A stretch of 64,000 nucleotides of DNA from contig NZ_AVFL01000008.1 of assembly GCF_000576635.1 (NCBI RefSeq), forward strand, positions 62,001 to 126,000, written 5' to 3'. Both the position numbers and the translations under genes were made by a program. Positions within the stretch are counted from its first letter, which is position 1. Every line of letters starts with the position of its first letter. Of the stretch, positions 26,634 to 35,241 are shown piece by piece. The notes under the pieces were generated by a model that was not told the DNA's origin, searched no databases, and worked only from the letters and a program-made list of their open reading frames with translations. This DNA is from Skermanella stibiiresistens SB22 (GTDB lineage: Bacteria; Pseudomonadota; Alphaproteobacteria; Azospirillales; Azospirillaceae).

Positions 26634-28025
26634 ATGCGGGCGGCCCGGATTTGGAACCTGCTGGCGAAAAGCCGGTTCATGCCCGGCGGCATCGCCGTGC
26701 GGCTGGGCTTCACCGTGCTGATGGCTCTGGCCCTGACCCAGGGCGTCAGCGCGCTGGTCTATCTGACCGACGCCGGCGAGGGGCCACCCCGCCATGGTCC
26801 CGGCCGGATCGTGGAGCGGGTCGCGGCGATCACCCGGCTGGCAGACGAGACGCCGCCGCAGTTCCGCCCGCGCGTGGTCCGCGCGGTGGACGCGCCGGGG
26901 CTGGAGGTCGAGTGGCGGCCGAAGCCACCCGAGTTCCAGCGAAACCAGAGCGGGTTCCCGTTCGACGGCTTCCGGCGCCGGGTACGACAGGCTCTGGGCG
27001 ATTCGGAGCGGGAGATCCTGATCGAGGTGCGGAACGGGCCGCCGAGCCCCGGCCCGCTGGCGCCCGCCGAGGCGCGGCTGTTCGGCAACGTGATGCGGAT
27101 GGCGCTGCCGCTGTCGGATGGCACGTGGCTGACGTTCCGCTCCGACCCCGAGCGCGACGGGCCGTTCCGGCTGCTGCGGTTCGGGCTGTGGATGGGGCTG
27201 GTCGGGCTGGTGATCTTCGGCCTGTCGATCTGGGTTGGCCGGCTGCTGAGCGCGCCGCTGAAGCGGTTCGCCGAGGCGGCGCACCGGCTGGGGGTCGATG
27301 GCGAGGCCCCTCTCCTGCCCGAGACGGGCCCGCGCGAGCTGCGGCAGGCGACACGCGCCTTCAACCAGATGCAGACGCGCCTGCACCGCTTCGTCGAGGA
27401 CCGGACGCAGATGCTGGCGGCGATCAGCCACGACCTGCGCACACCGCTGACCCGGCTGCGCCTGCGCGCCGAGTTCGTCGACGACCCGGAGCAGCAGCGG
27501 AAGATGCTGGCCGACCTGGAGGAGATGGAGGCGATGATCACCTCCACCCTCGCCTTCGCCCGCGACGACGCCCGCAAGGAGCCGCGCGTGTCGTTGGACT
27601 TGGCGGCGATGCTGGAGAGTCTGGTGGATGACCTGGGCGACGCCGGCTTCGCCATCGAATACGCGGGGCCGCAGCACAGGATCATCGGCTGCCGCCCGAT
27701 GGCGCTGCGCCGCGCGATCGGCAACCTGATCGACAACGCGCTCAAATACGGCGGCGGTGCTCGGGTCACCCTGCTGGAGCAGCGCGAGGATGGGCAGGTG
27801 GCGATCCGGATCGACGATGACGGTCCCGGCATTCCGGTGGAGGAACAGGAGAAGGTGTTCGCGCCGTTCTACCGGCTGGAGCGCTCGCGCAGCCGCGACA
27901 CCGGCGGCACCGGCCTGGGCCTATCGGTCGCCCGCACCATCGCCCGCGCCCATGGCGGCGACGTGACCCTGCTGAACCGGCCGGGCGGCGGTCTGAGCGC
28001 GACGCTGATCCTGGCGGAAGCCTAA
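26634..28025 (+). CDS. Membrane sensor histidine kinase (EnvZ/CpxA-like)
   Basis: The 463-residue kinase has a first membrane helix at about residues 20-42, a periplasmic region of about 130 residues rich in Pro/Arg, and a second helix near 180-200 (LWMGLVGLVIFGLSIWVGRL). HAMP, HisKA with AISHDLRTPLTRLRLRAEF and HATPase domains follow, with GNLIDNALKYGG, IDDDGPGIP and DTGGTGLGLSVARTIARAHG. It is cotranscribed with its response regulator. The context next to a Spy-like gene suggests an envelope-stress or metal-stress signal. The stop overlaps the convergent permease gene. Confidence 0.96.
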   Translation: MRAARIWNLLAKSRFMPGGIAVRLGFTVLMALALTQGVSALVYLTDAGEGPPRHGPGRIVERVAAITRLADETPPQFRPRVVRAVDAPGLEVEWRPKPPEFQRNQSGFPFDGFRRRVRQALGDSEREILIEVRNGPPSPGPLAPAEARLFGNVMRMALPLSDGTWLTFRSDPERDGPFRLLRFGLWMGLVGLVIFGLSIWVGRLLSAPLKRFAEAAHRLGVDGEAPLLPETGPRELRQATRAFNQMQTRLHRFVEDRTQMLAAISHDLRTPLTRLRLRAEFVDDPEQQRKMLADLEEMEAMITSTLAFARDDARKEPRVSLDLAAMLESLVDDLGDAGFAIEYAGPQHRIIGCRPMALRRAIGNLIDNALKYGGGARVTLLEQREDGQVAIRIDDDGPGIPVEEQEKVFAPFYRLERSRSRDTGGTGLGLSVARTIARAHGGDVTLLNRPGGGLSATLILAEA

Positions 28026-28729
28026 CCGGCGGAGCGGCGGGCGATCTGGCCGATCAGGTAGGCGGCCGCGTTGATCGTCAGGGTCAGCGCCAGCAGCAGA
28101 AGGCCCAGGCCGAGCGCCAGCGCCAGATCGCCGCGGCCGGTCTCCAGGGTGATGGCTGTCGTCATGGTGCGGGTGACGCCGGCGATGTTGCCACCGACGA
28201 TCAGCACGGCGCCGACCTCGGCGCTTGCCCGGCCGAAGCCGGCCAGAACGCCGGTGATCAGGCTGAAGCGGGCGTCCCACAGCAGGGTCGGGATCGCCCG
28301 CCAGCGGGAGGATCCCAGCGAACGCAGCTGTTCCTGATACTCGCCCCACATGTCCTCGACCACCTGACGGGTGATCGAGACGATGATCGGCGCGACCAGC
28401 ACGGTCTGCGCGATGATCATGGCGCTGGGCGTGAACAGCAGGCCCAGGCTGCCCAGCGGGCCGGAGCGCGACAGCGCCAGATAGACCAGCAAGCCAGCCA
28501 CCACCGGCGGCAGGCCCATCAGCGCGTTGAACAGGACGATCAGGACGCCCCGACCGGGAAAGCGGGAGATGCCGAGCATCGCGCCCAGGGGCAGGCCGAT
28601 CACCATGGAGATCGCGACGGCGGTCAGGGTCACGCGCAGCGACAGCGACACGATCTGGGCGAGCGTGTCGTCGAAGCCGAGGATTAGCCCGGCCGCGGCG
28701 GCGAAGGAGTTGATGACGTCCTGCATCAT
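28022..28729 (-). CDS. TupB-like ABC transporter permease (tungstate/molybdate type), lone gene
   Basis: The 235-residue protein is a BPD-type inner-membrane permease with about five helices. It resembles TupB of tungstate uptake: LGFDDTLAQIVSLSLRVTL, the run LPLGAMLGISRFPGRG, GLPPVVAGLLVYLALS and the EAA loop region ASAEVGAVLIVGGNIAGVT. Substrate assignment is by resemblance only. Neither the periplasmic binding protein nor the ATPase is adjacent, which is unusual because these genes normally form a tupABC operon. Start ATGs at 28729 and 28726 lack a clear ribosome site. A longer frame to 28843 is less likely. Confidence 0.85.
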   Translation of the reverse strand: MMQDVINSFAAAAGLILGFDDTLAQIVSLSLRVTLTAVAISMVIGLPLGAMLGISRFPGRGVLIVLFNALMGLPPVVAGLLVYLALSRSGPLGSLGLLFTPSAMIIAQTVLVAPIIVSITRQVVEDMWGEYQEQLRSLGSSRWRAIPTLLWDARFSLITGVLAGFGRASAEVGAVLIVGGNIAGVTRTMTTAITLETGRGDLALALGLGLLLLALTLTINAAAYLIGQIARRSAG

Positions 28730-28868
28730 GGGGAGGGCGGAACCTTGCTGACGAAGTCGGGGCCGCCGCCATGTTAGGACTGGCGGGAGCCCCCGACAAG
28801 ATTGACCCGCGCGCGCGAGTTCCCTAGGTTCGCCCTCTTTCAATCTTTATCCCAAGCGGTGAAGTATC

Positions 28869-30464
28869 ATGTCTGGCGACCAGGAATTGGCATTGCAGGC
28901 GAAGGCGTGGCCCTTTGAGGAAGCGCGCAAGCTGATCGCGCGTCACAAAGGGAAAACGCCCGCCAAAGGCTATGTCCTGTTCGAGACGGGATATGGACCG
29001 TCGGGCCTGCCGCATATCGGCACCTTCGGCGAGGTCGCGCGCACGACGATGGTGCGCCGCGCGTTCCAGATCATGGCGCCGGACGTGCCGACGCGCCTGT
29101 TCGCCTTCTCCGACGACATGGACGGGCTGCGGAAGGTCCCCGACAACATCCCGAACCAGGAGATGGTGCGCGAGCACCTGGGCAAGCCGCTGACCAAGGT
29201 GCCCGATCCGTTCGGCAAGTTCGAGAGCTTCGGCCATCACAACAACGCCATGCTGCGGGGCTTCCTCGACAGCTTCGGGTTCGAGTACGAGTTCCAGTCG
29301 GCGACGGACTGGTACGGCTCGGGCCGGTTCGACGAGGCGCTGCTGTCGGTGTTGCGGAACTACGACGCCGTCATGAAGGTGATGCTGCCGTCGCTGCGCG
29401 AGGAGCGGGCGGCGACCTACAGCCCGTTCCTGCCGATCTCGCCGACGACCGGTCGCGTCCTGCAGGTGCCAGTCCTGGAACACAACCCGGATGCCGGCAC
29501 CATCGTGTTCGAGGACGAGGACGGCCGGAAGACCGAGGTTCCCGTCACCGGCGGCCATTGCAAGCTTCAGTGGAAGCCAGACTGGGGCATGCGCTGGCAC
29601 GCGCTGGGCGTCGACTACGAGATGTCGGGCAAGGATCTGATCCCCTCGGTCGAGCTGGCGGGAAAGATCTGCCAAATCCTGGGCACGCAGCCGCCGGAGG
29701 GCTTCAATTACGAGCTGTTCCTGGACGACAAGGGGCAGAAGATCTCCAAGTCCAAGGGCAATGGCCTATCGGTCGAGGAATGGCTGCGCTACGCCCCGCC
29801 GGAGAGCCTGTCGCTCTACATGTTCCAGAAGCCCCGTGTGGCGAAGCGCCTGTATTTCGACGTGATCCCGCGCGCGGTGGACGAGTACCTGGCCTTCACG
29901 TCGAAGTTCCCGGCGGAGGAACCGGCGCGGAAGCTGGAGAACCCGGCTTGGCACATCCACGGCGGCAATCCGCCGGCGGCGCGCAGCGACCTCAGCTACA
30001 ACATCCTGCTGAACCTGGCCGGTGTCGCCAACGCCGAGAGCAAGGACGTGATGTGGGGATTCATCTCCCGCTACGCGCCCGAGGCCAGCCCGGAGACGGC
30101 GCCGTTCCTGGATCGGCTGGTGCAGTACGCGGTCAACTACTACCAGGACTTCGTCAAGCCGACCAAGCGCTACCGCCCGCCCACCGAGACCGAGCGCGCG
30201 GCGATGACCGAACTGCTCGACGAGCTGGGCCGCCTGCCCGAGGGCGCCAAGGCGGAGGAGATCCAGTTCCAGGTCTACGAGATCGGCAAACGCCATGGCT
30301 TCGCCGACCTCAAGAGCTGGTTCCAGGCGCTCTACGAGGTGCTGCTGGGCCAGACACAGGGGCCGCGCATGGGCAGCTTCATCGAGCTGTACGGCGTCGC
30401 CAACACCCGCGAGCTGATCACCCAGGCGCTGGAGCGGACCGCCGAGGCGCAGCCGGCGGCGTGA
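28869..30464 (+). CDS. lysK: Lysyl-tRNA synthetase, class I
   Basis: This enzyme charges tRNA-Lys. It is the class I (archaeal/spirochaete/alphaproteobacterial) form and not the class II LysS. The ATP-binding HIGH-like motif is in [20 protein letters not shown] and KMSKS appears as KISKSKGNG. The 531-residue length and the C-terminal helical anticodon-binding part fit the family. The start ATG at 28869 has a weak GGTGAAG ribosome site. It is followed, 136 nt later, by tldD. Confidence 0.97.
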   Translation: MSGDQELALQAKAWPFEEARKLIARHKGKTPAKGYVLFETGYGPSGLPHIGTFGEVARTTMVRRAFQIMAPDVPTRLFAFSDDMDGLRKVPDNIPNQEMVREHLGKPLTKVPDPFGKFESFGHHNNAMLRGFLDSFGFEYEFQSATDWYGSGRFDEALLSVLRNYDAVMKVMLPSLREERAATYSPFLPISPTTGRVLQVPVLEHNPDAGTIVFEDEDGRKTEVPVTGGHCKLQWKPDWGMRWHALGVDYEMSGKDLIPSVELAGKICQILGTQPPEGFNYELFLDDKGQKISKSKGNGLSVEEWLRYAPPESLSLYMFQKPRVAKRLYFDVIPRAVDEYLAFTSKFPAEEPARKLENPAWHIHGGNPPAARSDLSYNILLNLAGVANAESKDVMWGFISRYAPEASPETAPFLDRLVQYAVNYYQDFVKPTKRYRPPTETERAAMTELLDELGRLPEGAKAEEIQFQVYEIGKRHGFADLKSWFQALYEVLLGQTQGPRMGSFIELYGVANTRELITQALERTAEAQPAA

Positions 30465-30600
30465 TCGGGCGGGCCTGATCCGGGCGGGCCGGTGCCGGGC
30501 GGGTAAAGGCTGGCCCTTCACATCCAAGGAGGCTGGCCCACATAAGTATCCTGACCTTATGATGGGCCAGCCGCCCCGGTATCCCGTTCTGGAGTCCTGT

Positions 30601-32037
30601 ATGAGCACGCTCGCCGTTACCGACGACATCTTCTTCAACCGCGCCGGGCTCGACCGGTCACGCACCGAATCGATCGTGTCGGAAGCGTTGGCGGGCGCCG
30701 ACGACGGTGAACTCTTCCTCGAATACAGCCAGTCGGAAAGCCTCGCCTGGGACGACGGCAAGCTGAAGAGCGCCAGCTTCGACACCAGCCAAGGCTTTGG
30801 GCTGCGGGCGATCTCGGGCGAGTCGACCGGCTACGCCCATGCCTCGACCCTGTCGGAGGACGCGATCCGCCGCGCTTCCGTGACGGTCAAGGCGGTCCAC
30901 GCCGGCCACAGCGGCACCATGGCCGAGCCGCCGACCGGCACCAACCGCGCCTTGTACGAGGCTATCAACCCGCTGGCCCTGGTCGATTTCGAGACCAAGG
31001 TCAAGCTGCTGGCCGATATCGACGCCTATGCCCGCGCCCGCGATCCGCGCGTCCGCCAAGTCTCCGCCTCGATCGGCGGCGAGTGGCAGGCGGTCCAGAT
31101 CATCCGCGCCGATGGCTTGCGGGTCTCGGATGTCCGGCCGCTGGTCCGGCTGAACGTCTCGGTCGTGGTCGGTGACGGCGACCGCATGGAGTCCGGCGGC
31201 CACGGTGTCGGCGGCCGCACCAGCTACGAGGCCTATCTCGACCCGGCGGCGTGGCGCGGCCAGGTCGACGAGGCGCTGCGCCAGGCGCTGGTCAACCTCG
31301 ACTCGATCGCGGCCCCCGCCGGCGAGATGACCGTGGTACTGGGCAACGGCTGGCCCGGCATCCTGCTGCACGAGGCGATCGGCCACGGTTTGGAAGGCGA
31401 CTTCAACCGCAAGAAGACCTCGGCCTTCGCCGGGCTGCTGGGCCAGCGGATCGCGTCGCCCGGCGTCACCGTGGTGGACGACGGCACCATCGAAGGTCGC
31501 CGCGGCTCGCTGACGGTGGACGACGAGGGCACGCCCAGCCAGTCGACCACCCTGATCGAGGACGGCATCCTGGTTGGGTTCATGCAGGACCGCATGAACG
31601 CCCGCCTGATGGGCGTCAAGCCGACCGGCAACGGCCGCCGTCAGGGCTTCGGCCACCACCCGATGCCGCGCATGACCAACACGGTGATGCGCTCGGGCGA
31701 CAAGTCGCCGGAGGAGATCATCCGCTCGGTCAAGAAGGGGCTGTACGCGGTCAACTTCGGCGGCGGGCAGGTCGACATCACGTCCGGCAAGTTCGTCTTC
31801 TCCGCGTCCGAGGCCTACCTGATCGAGGACGGCAAGATCGGCCCCGCCGTCAAGGGCGCCACCCTGATCGGCAACGGCGCCGACGCGCTGACCAAGGTCA
31901 GCATGATCGGCAACGACATGGCGCTGGATCCGGGCATCGGCACCTGCGGCAAGGAAGGCCAAGGCGTGCCGGTCGGTGTCGGACAGCCGACGCTGCGGAT
32001 CGACGGCTTGACGGTCGGCGGCACCGCGGCGGCCTGA
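30601..32037 (+). CDS. tldD: Metalloprotease TldD
   Basis: TldD with PmbA/TldE forms a metalloprotease that trims unfolded peptides, such as microcin precursors or antitoxins. The 478-residue protein has the zinc motif HEAIGHGLEGD (HExxxH) near residue 260 and the C-terminal signature GTCGKEGQGVPVGVGQPTLR. The ATG at 30601 follows GGAG. The frame is open upstream to 30559 but that is leader. PmbA is not in the window. Two copies of GGCTGGCCC lie about 20 nt apart in the upstream leader, without an obvious role. Confidence 0.96.
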   Translation: MSTLAVTDDIFFNRAGLDRSRTESIVSEALAGADDGELFLEYSQSESLAWDDGKLKSASFDTSQGFGLRAISGESTGYAHASTLSEDAIRRASVTVKAVHAGHSGTMAEPPTGTNRALYEAINPLALVDFETKVKLLADIDAYARARDPRVRQVSASIGGEWQAVQIIRADGLRVSDVRPLVRLNVSVVVGDGDRMESGGHGVGGRTSYEAYLDPAAWRGQVDEALRQALVNLDSIAAPAGEMTVVLGNGWPGILLHEAIGHGLEGDFNRKKTSAFAGLLGQRIASPGVTVVDDGTIEGRRGSLTVDDEGTPSQSTTLIEDGILVGFMQDRMNARLMGVKPTGNGRRQGFGHHPMPRMTNTVMRSGDKSPEEIIRSVKKGLYAVNFGGGQVDITSGKFVFSASEAYLIEDGKIGPAVKGATLIGNGADALTKVSMIGNDMALDPGIGTCGKEGQGVPVGVGQPTLRIDGLTVGGTAAA

Positions 32038-32057
32038 ACTCCCGCGCTTGGGATAGG

Positions 32058-32104
32058 AAAAGGCCCGCGCCACCCGACGGTGGCGCGGGCCTTTTTCTTT
32101 TTTC
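32058..32104 (+). terminator. Rho-independent terminator of tldD
   Basis: A 13-bp perfect GC-rich stem (GGCCCGCGCCACC with GGTGGCGCGGGCC) and 4-nt loop is followed by TTTTTCTTTTTT. A run of A precedes it. Confidence 0.93.
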
Positions 32105-32145
32105 CGGACGCCGCGAAAATTCCTCACGAAAACGTAATCCGACGC

Positions 32146-32174
32146 TGGACAGGCCGCCGAATTTTTCCTACAAG
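32146..32174 (+). promoter_or_regulatory. Promoter of tRNA-Phe copy 1
   Basis: TGGACA (32146), a 17-nt spacer and TACAAG (32169) are followed by a GC-rich discriminator, typical of stable-RNA promoters. The same layout is repeated before copy 2. Confidence 0.65.
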
Positions 32175-32214
32175 CACGGCCCTACGGCGGCGCCACGGCG
32201 ACGCCCTGGAAGAT

Positions 32215-32290
32215 GCCCAGGTAGCTCAGTTGGTAGAGCAGGGGACTGAAAATCCCCGTGTCGGCGGTTCAAATCCGTCCCTGGGCACCA
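32215..32290 (+). tRNA. tRNA-Phe (GAA), copy 1
   Basis: A 76-nt cloverleaf is readable: acceptor GCCCAGG/CCTGGGC, D arm with AGCTCAGTTGGTAGAGC, anticodon loop CTGAAAA with GAA, T loop TTCAAAT, and an encoded CCA end. It is identical to the copy at 32489. Confidence 0.98.
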
Positions 32291-32406
32291 TTCCCTTTCC
32301 AGCCTCAAAATCAGCCTGTCGAGTGCGCCCCCAACAGTTGGTGAGTGCCTGTGGCCGTTCCCTAGATCCTGCTACGCGAACCGTGGATTTGCCGAGCTTT
32401 AGCCGC

Positions 32407-32435
32407 TGGACACCGTCCGCAAACTTTCCTATAAG
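32407..32435 (+). promoter_or_regulatory. Promoter of tRNA-Phe copy 2
   Basis: TGGACA (32407), a 17-nt spacer and TATAAG (32430) repeat the layout and part of the flanking sequence of the copy 1 promoter, so the duplication included the promoter. Confidence 0.65.
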
Positions 32436-32488
32436 CACCTCCCTGCCCCGCGGCGCCGCTTTCAAAGCCGCCGCGAGGTAATGGCGAA

Positions 32489-32564
32489 GCCCAGGTAGCT
32501 CAGTTGGTAGAGCAGGGGACTGAAAATCCCCGTGTCGGCGGTTCAAATCCGTCCCTGGGCACCA
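32489..32564 (+). tRNA. tRNA-Phe (GAA), copy 2
   Basis: This gene is identical in all 76 nt to copy 1, including the encoded CCA. Its own promoter precedes it. It starts 198 nt after copy 1 ends. Confidence 0.98.
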
Positions 32565-32811
32565 CCGCCTCCTCATGACTACTTCAAGATTGATCGGTTA
32601 TCGCGGGGCCACCATGCCTGTGCCCCGCCCAGGGGTCAGCCGTTTTCAAAGGTATTCAGGCTGCCGGCCCCATGGGGCGCTTTTCGGCGCCGACACACAT
32701 CAGCCGTGGGCGCCCAAAGATGATTACAAAGATATGCATTTAAATAGATGAAAAATTGCTTTCCATTGTGTCCGAACTTTCATTTTCTTACGGAACAGGC
32801 TAGCAATCCCT

Positions 32812-32841
32812 TTGAGAGTGTGTATGCTTCAGGGGTTATAG
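32812..32841 (+). promoter_or_regulatory. Possible promoter of the DUF465 microprotein
   Basis: TTGAGA (32812), an 18-nt spacer and TTATAG (32836) lie about 25 nt upstream of the start. The 301-nt gap 32565-32865 otherwise holds no gene that I can support. Its second half is AT-rich. Confidence 0.45.
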
Positions 32842-32865
32842 TCTGAAAGACATGGAGCAAGTCAC

Positions 32866-33033
32866 ATGGTCAACGAGAATCACGTTCAGGCTCTACGCGA
32901 CCGCCATGCCGCCCTCGACAGACAGATTGAGAGCCTCCAGAAGCAACCGGGCTCCGAAGATATCGACATCAAGAAACTCAAGTTTGATAAACTCAGGCTC
33001 AAAGACGAATTGACGCGGCTCTCCAGCCACTGA
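32866..33033 (+). CDS. YdcH-like DUF465 microprotein
   Basis: This 55-residue protein fits DUF465/YdcH: HVQALRDRHAALDRQIESLQ, then DIDIKKLKFDKLRLKDELTR. It is a helical hairpin, probably a coiled coil, of unknown function that occurs widely and often in several copies per alphaproteobacterial genome. The ATG at 32866 has GGAG 10 nt upstream. The reverse-strand frames over it are shadows. Confidence 0.88.
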   Translation: MVNENHVQALRDRHAALDRQIESLQKQPGSEDIDIKKLKFDKLRLKDELTRLSSH

Positions 33034-33159
33034 GGATAAGCTAAGGCTTTTCCTCCGCCCCGCGGTCGCCCGGCGGGCGATTGGAGCCGGTCCGCCGCGG
33101 GGCGTCCCAACTCCCTTCCCTCTCGACAAATCACCCCACGAGCAACATCACCCTTTGGA

Positions 33160-34350
33160 TCATCGACGCGGTTTGAGCAATCCCGCCTGCGATGACATCA
33201 GGCCGACGGCGACCGCCAAGATTCCCAGGGCGCCCGGCAAGCCGATCACCTCGGCCACGAACCCGACCAAGGGCGGCCCCGCCAGGAAGCCGCAGTAACC
33301 AGCCGTCGTCACCGCCGCGATGGCGGAACCCGGCGCCATGCCCGGCGTGTTTCCAGCGGCGCTGAACAGGATCGGCACGATGTTGGCCAATCCCAGGCCG
33401 ACGAGGCCGAAGCCGATGATCGCGATGAGCGGATCATGCGCCAATAGCGCGCCGCCCAGGCCGACCGACGCCAGCACCGCCCCCCACCGGACCATCGCCA
33501 CCGCCCCCAGACCCGCGACCATCCTGTCGCCCGTCAAGCGTCCGACCGCCATGGCGGCGGAGAAGATGGCGTAGCCGGCTCCGGCGAAGCCGGCCCCGGT
33601 CCCCAGGTCCGACCGGAGATAGACGGCGGTCCAGTCGGACATGGCGCCTTCCGTCATCAGGATGAAGAACCCCATGGCGCCGAGGATGAGCAAGGGACCG
33701 CGCGGCAGCACGAAGCGATGCCCCCCTGCTCCACCCTCTTTGCCGCTCCCCGCCCCGCTATCGGCACTGTGGGGCAGCAGGAAGCGGGCCGAGCCAATCA
33801 CGATGATGAATCCCAACACCGCGATGGTGGTGACATGGACGATCGGCGGGACGCCGAGCGGCAGGAGGGCCACGGCGCTGCCCGCCCCGACCAAGCCGCC
33901 GATGCTGAACTGCGCGTGCAGCGACGACATCACCGGGCGTCCGATCGCGCGCTCGACCGCCACGCCATGGGCGTTCATCGCGACATCCATCGCCCCATTG
34001 AAGACACCGAACAGCACCAGGAACACCAACAGCAGGGGCAGGCTCCCCGCCAGCAGCAGCGGAGGTGTCGCGACGCAGAAGAGCAAGGCGGCGGTCAGGG
34101 TGACGACGCGGCTGCCGTGGCGCGCGGCCAGCAGACCGGCCAGCGGCATGGACAGGAGCGACCCGCAGGCGATCCCCAACAGCGCCAAGCCGAGCATGCC
34201 GGTGCTGAGGTCGAGCTTTCGCTGGACGGTTGGGATATGGGGTACCCAACTGGACAAAACAGCGCCATTGACGAAGAAGATCAGCGCGATGGCGATACGG
34301 GCGCGCGACGGAAGATAGCCGTCCGCCGCTGGGAGCGTCTGTGCTGACAC
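33160..34350 (-). CDS. MFS transporter (YbjJ-like)
   Basis: The 396-residue protein has about twelve membrane helices. Typical MFS features are FVNGAVLSSWVPHIPTVQRK in the first helix pair and GLLAARHGSRVV in loop 2-3. Two six-helix halves are joined by a polar loop around residues 200-220 (DSGAGSGKEGGAGGHR). It resembles YbjJ-type transporters of unknown substrate. The start is taken as GTG 34350 after a GAGG site; a TTG lies at 34353. It is separate from the TetR-EmrAB locus, with its start facing the tetR 3' end. Confidence 0.9.
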   Translation of the reverse strand: MSAQTLPAADGYLPSRARIAIALIFFVNGAVLSSWVPHIPTVQRKLDLSTGMLGLALLGIACGSLLSMPLAGLLAARHGSRVVTLTAALLFCVATPPLLLAGSLPLLLVFLVLFGVFNGAMDVAMNAHGVAVERAIGRPVMSSLHAQFSIGGLVGAGSAVALLPLGVPPIVHVTTIAVLGFIIVIGSARFLLPHSADSGAGSGKEGGAGGHRFVLPRGPLLILGAMGFFILMTEGAMSDWTAVYLRSDLGTGAGFAGAGYAIFSAAMAVGRLTGDRMVAGLGAVAMVRWGAVLASVGLGGALLAHDPLIAIIGFGLVGLGLANIVPILFSAAGNTPGMAPGSAIAAVTTAGYCGFLAGPPLVGFVAEVIGLPGALGILAVAVGLMSSQAGLLKPRR

Positions 34351-34438
34351 CAAGCCTCACAATCAGTGCATCGAGTCTTTTGGATGAACGCCCGAGGCCG
34401 GCCGGAACTCGGCTTTCTCGAACATTGTACCACTTATG

Positions 34439-35092
34439 TCACGCCATCGCCGTTCGATCGCGTGGCAGATACGCCCTTAGGAACGTATCGACTGCATCCC
34501 TGACGATCCGATCGAGCTCGTCGCGCGTGAAACCGTCCTTGACGCCGAACAACACATCGAGATGGACCGGTGTCTGAAGCATGCCGATGAAGTGTTCGCC
34601 GGCCCGCCAGGAGTCCCTGATGTCCAAACGGCCGCGCGCCGAGGCCCGGGCCAGATAGGAGCTGAGGCTTTGCCGCACTTGGTTGGGTCCGGAGTTGAAG
34701 AAGATCCTGCCGAGTTCCGGAAAGCGCGCGGACTCGGCGATGACGACGCGAAAGATCGCCACGGCGGGCGCCGACAGCAGCAGGCCCAGGAAATTGCGGC
34801 CGATCTCGGTCAGCGCGTCGGCGACATCCTTGTCCTCTACCCCCGGCGCCCACAGCGCCGGTTGCTGACTGCGGCACTCATGGCTGACGATCGCGGCGAA
34901 CAACTCCTCCTTGCCGGAGAAATGCGCGTAGAGCGTCGCCTTGGAGACGTTCGCCATCTTGGCGATGGCATCCATGCTGGTGGCGCCAAAGCCCTGGCTG
35001 GTGAAAAGCGTCTTCGCCGCCGACAGGATCTGGGCGGGCTTCGGTCCACTTGGGATTTCGGGCCGCGGGTCCCGCGTGGCCGTCATGGTCAT
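34439..35092 (-). CDS. TetR/AcrR-family repressor of the divergent efflux operon
   Basis: The 217-residue protein has an N-terminal helix-turn-helix (about 20-70): ILSAAKTLFTSQGFGATSMD and VSKATLYAHFSGKEELF. The C-terminal ligand-binding part is of the AefR/AcrR kind with DIRDSWRAGEHFIGML. The ATG at 35092 has a GGAGACGC ribosome site. It is divergent from the emrAB-like genes, and two 19-bp palindromes lie between them, so it probably represses both units until a drug or metabolite binds. Confidence 0.94.
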   Translation of the reverse strand: MTMTATRDPRPEIPSGPKPAQILSAAKTLFTSQGFGATSMDAIAKMANVSKATLYAHFSGKEELFAAIVSHECRSQQPALWAPGVEDKDVADALTEIGRNFLGLLLSAPAVAIFRVVIAESARFPELGRIFFNSGPNQVRQSLSSYLARASARGRLDIRDSWRAGEHFIGMLQTPVHLDVLFGVKDGFTRDELDRIVRDAVDTFLRAYLPRDRTAMA

Positions 35093-35125
35093 CTCTGCGT
35101 CTCCGGAAGACGATGGTTCAAGGTT

Positions 35126-35204
35126 AAACTAAACCGTTCAGTTTCGACTTGACTAGGGATAATTAGGAGACCATCGTTGGAGAGTGAACTGAACCGTTCA
35201 GTTC
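35126..35204. promoter_or_regulatory. Paired TetR operators
   Basis: Two palindromes share the core AACCGTTCAGTT: AAACTAAACCGTTCAGTTT (35126-35144, one arm mismatch) and GAACTGAACCGTTCAGTTC (35186-35204, perfect 8-nt arms around CCG). Their centres are 60 bp apart, that is, on about the same helix face. GATAAT at 35158 and TTGACT at 35149 between them are possible promoter parts. Confidence 0.8.
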
Positions 35205-35241
35205 GAACACGCACGCGGTCGTCGTCCGGGAGTTCAGCTTG

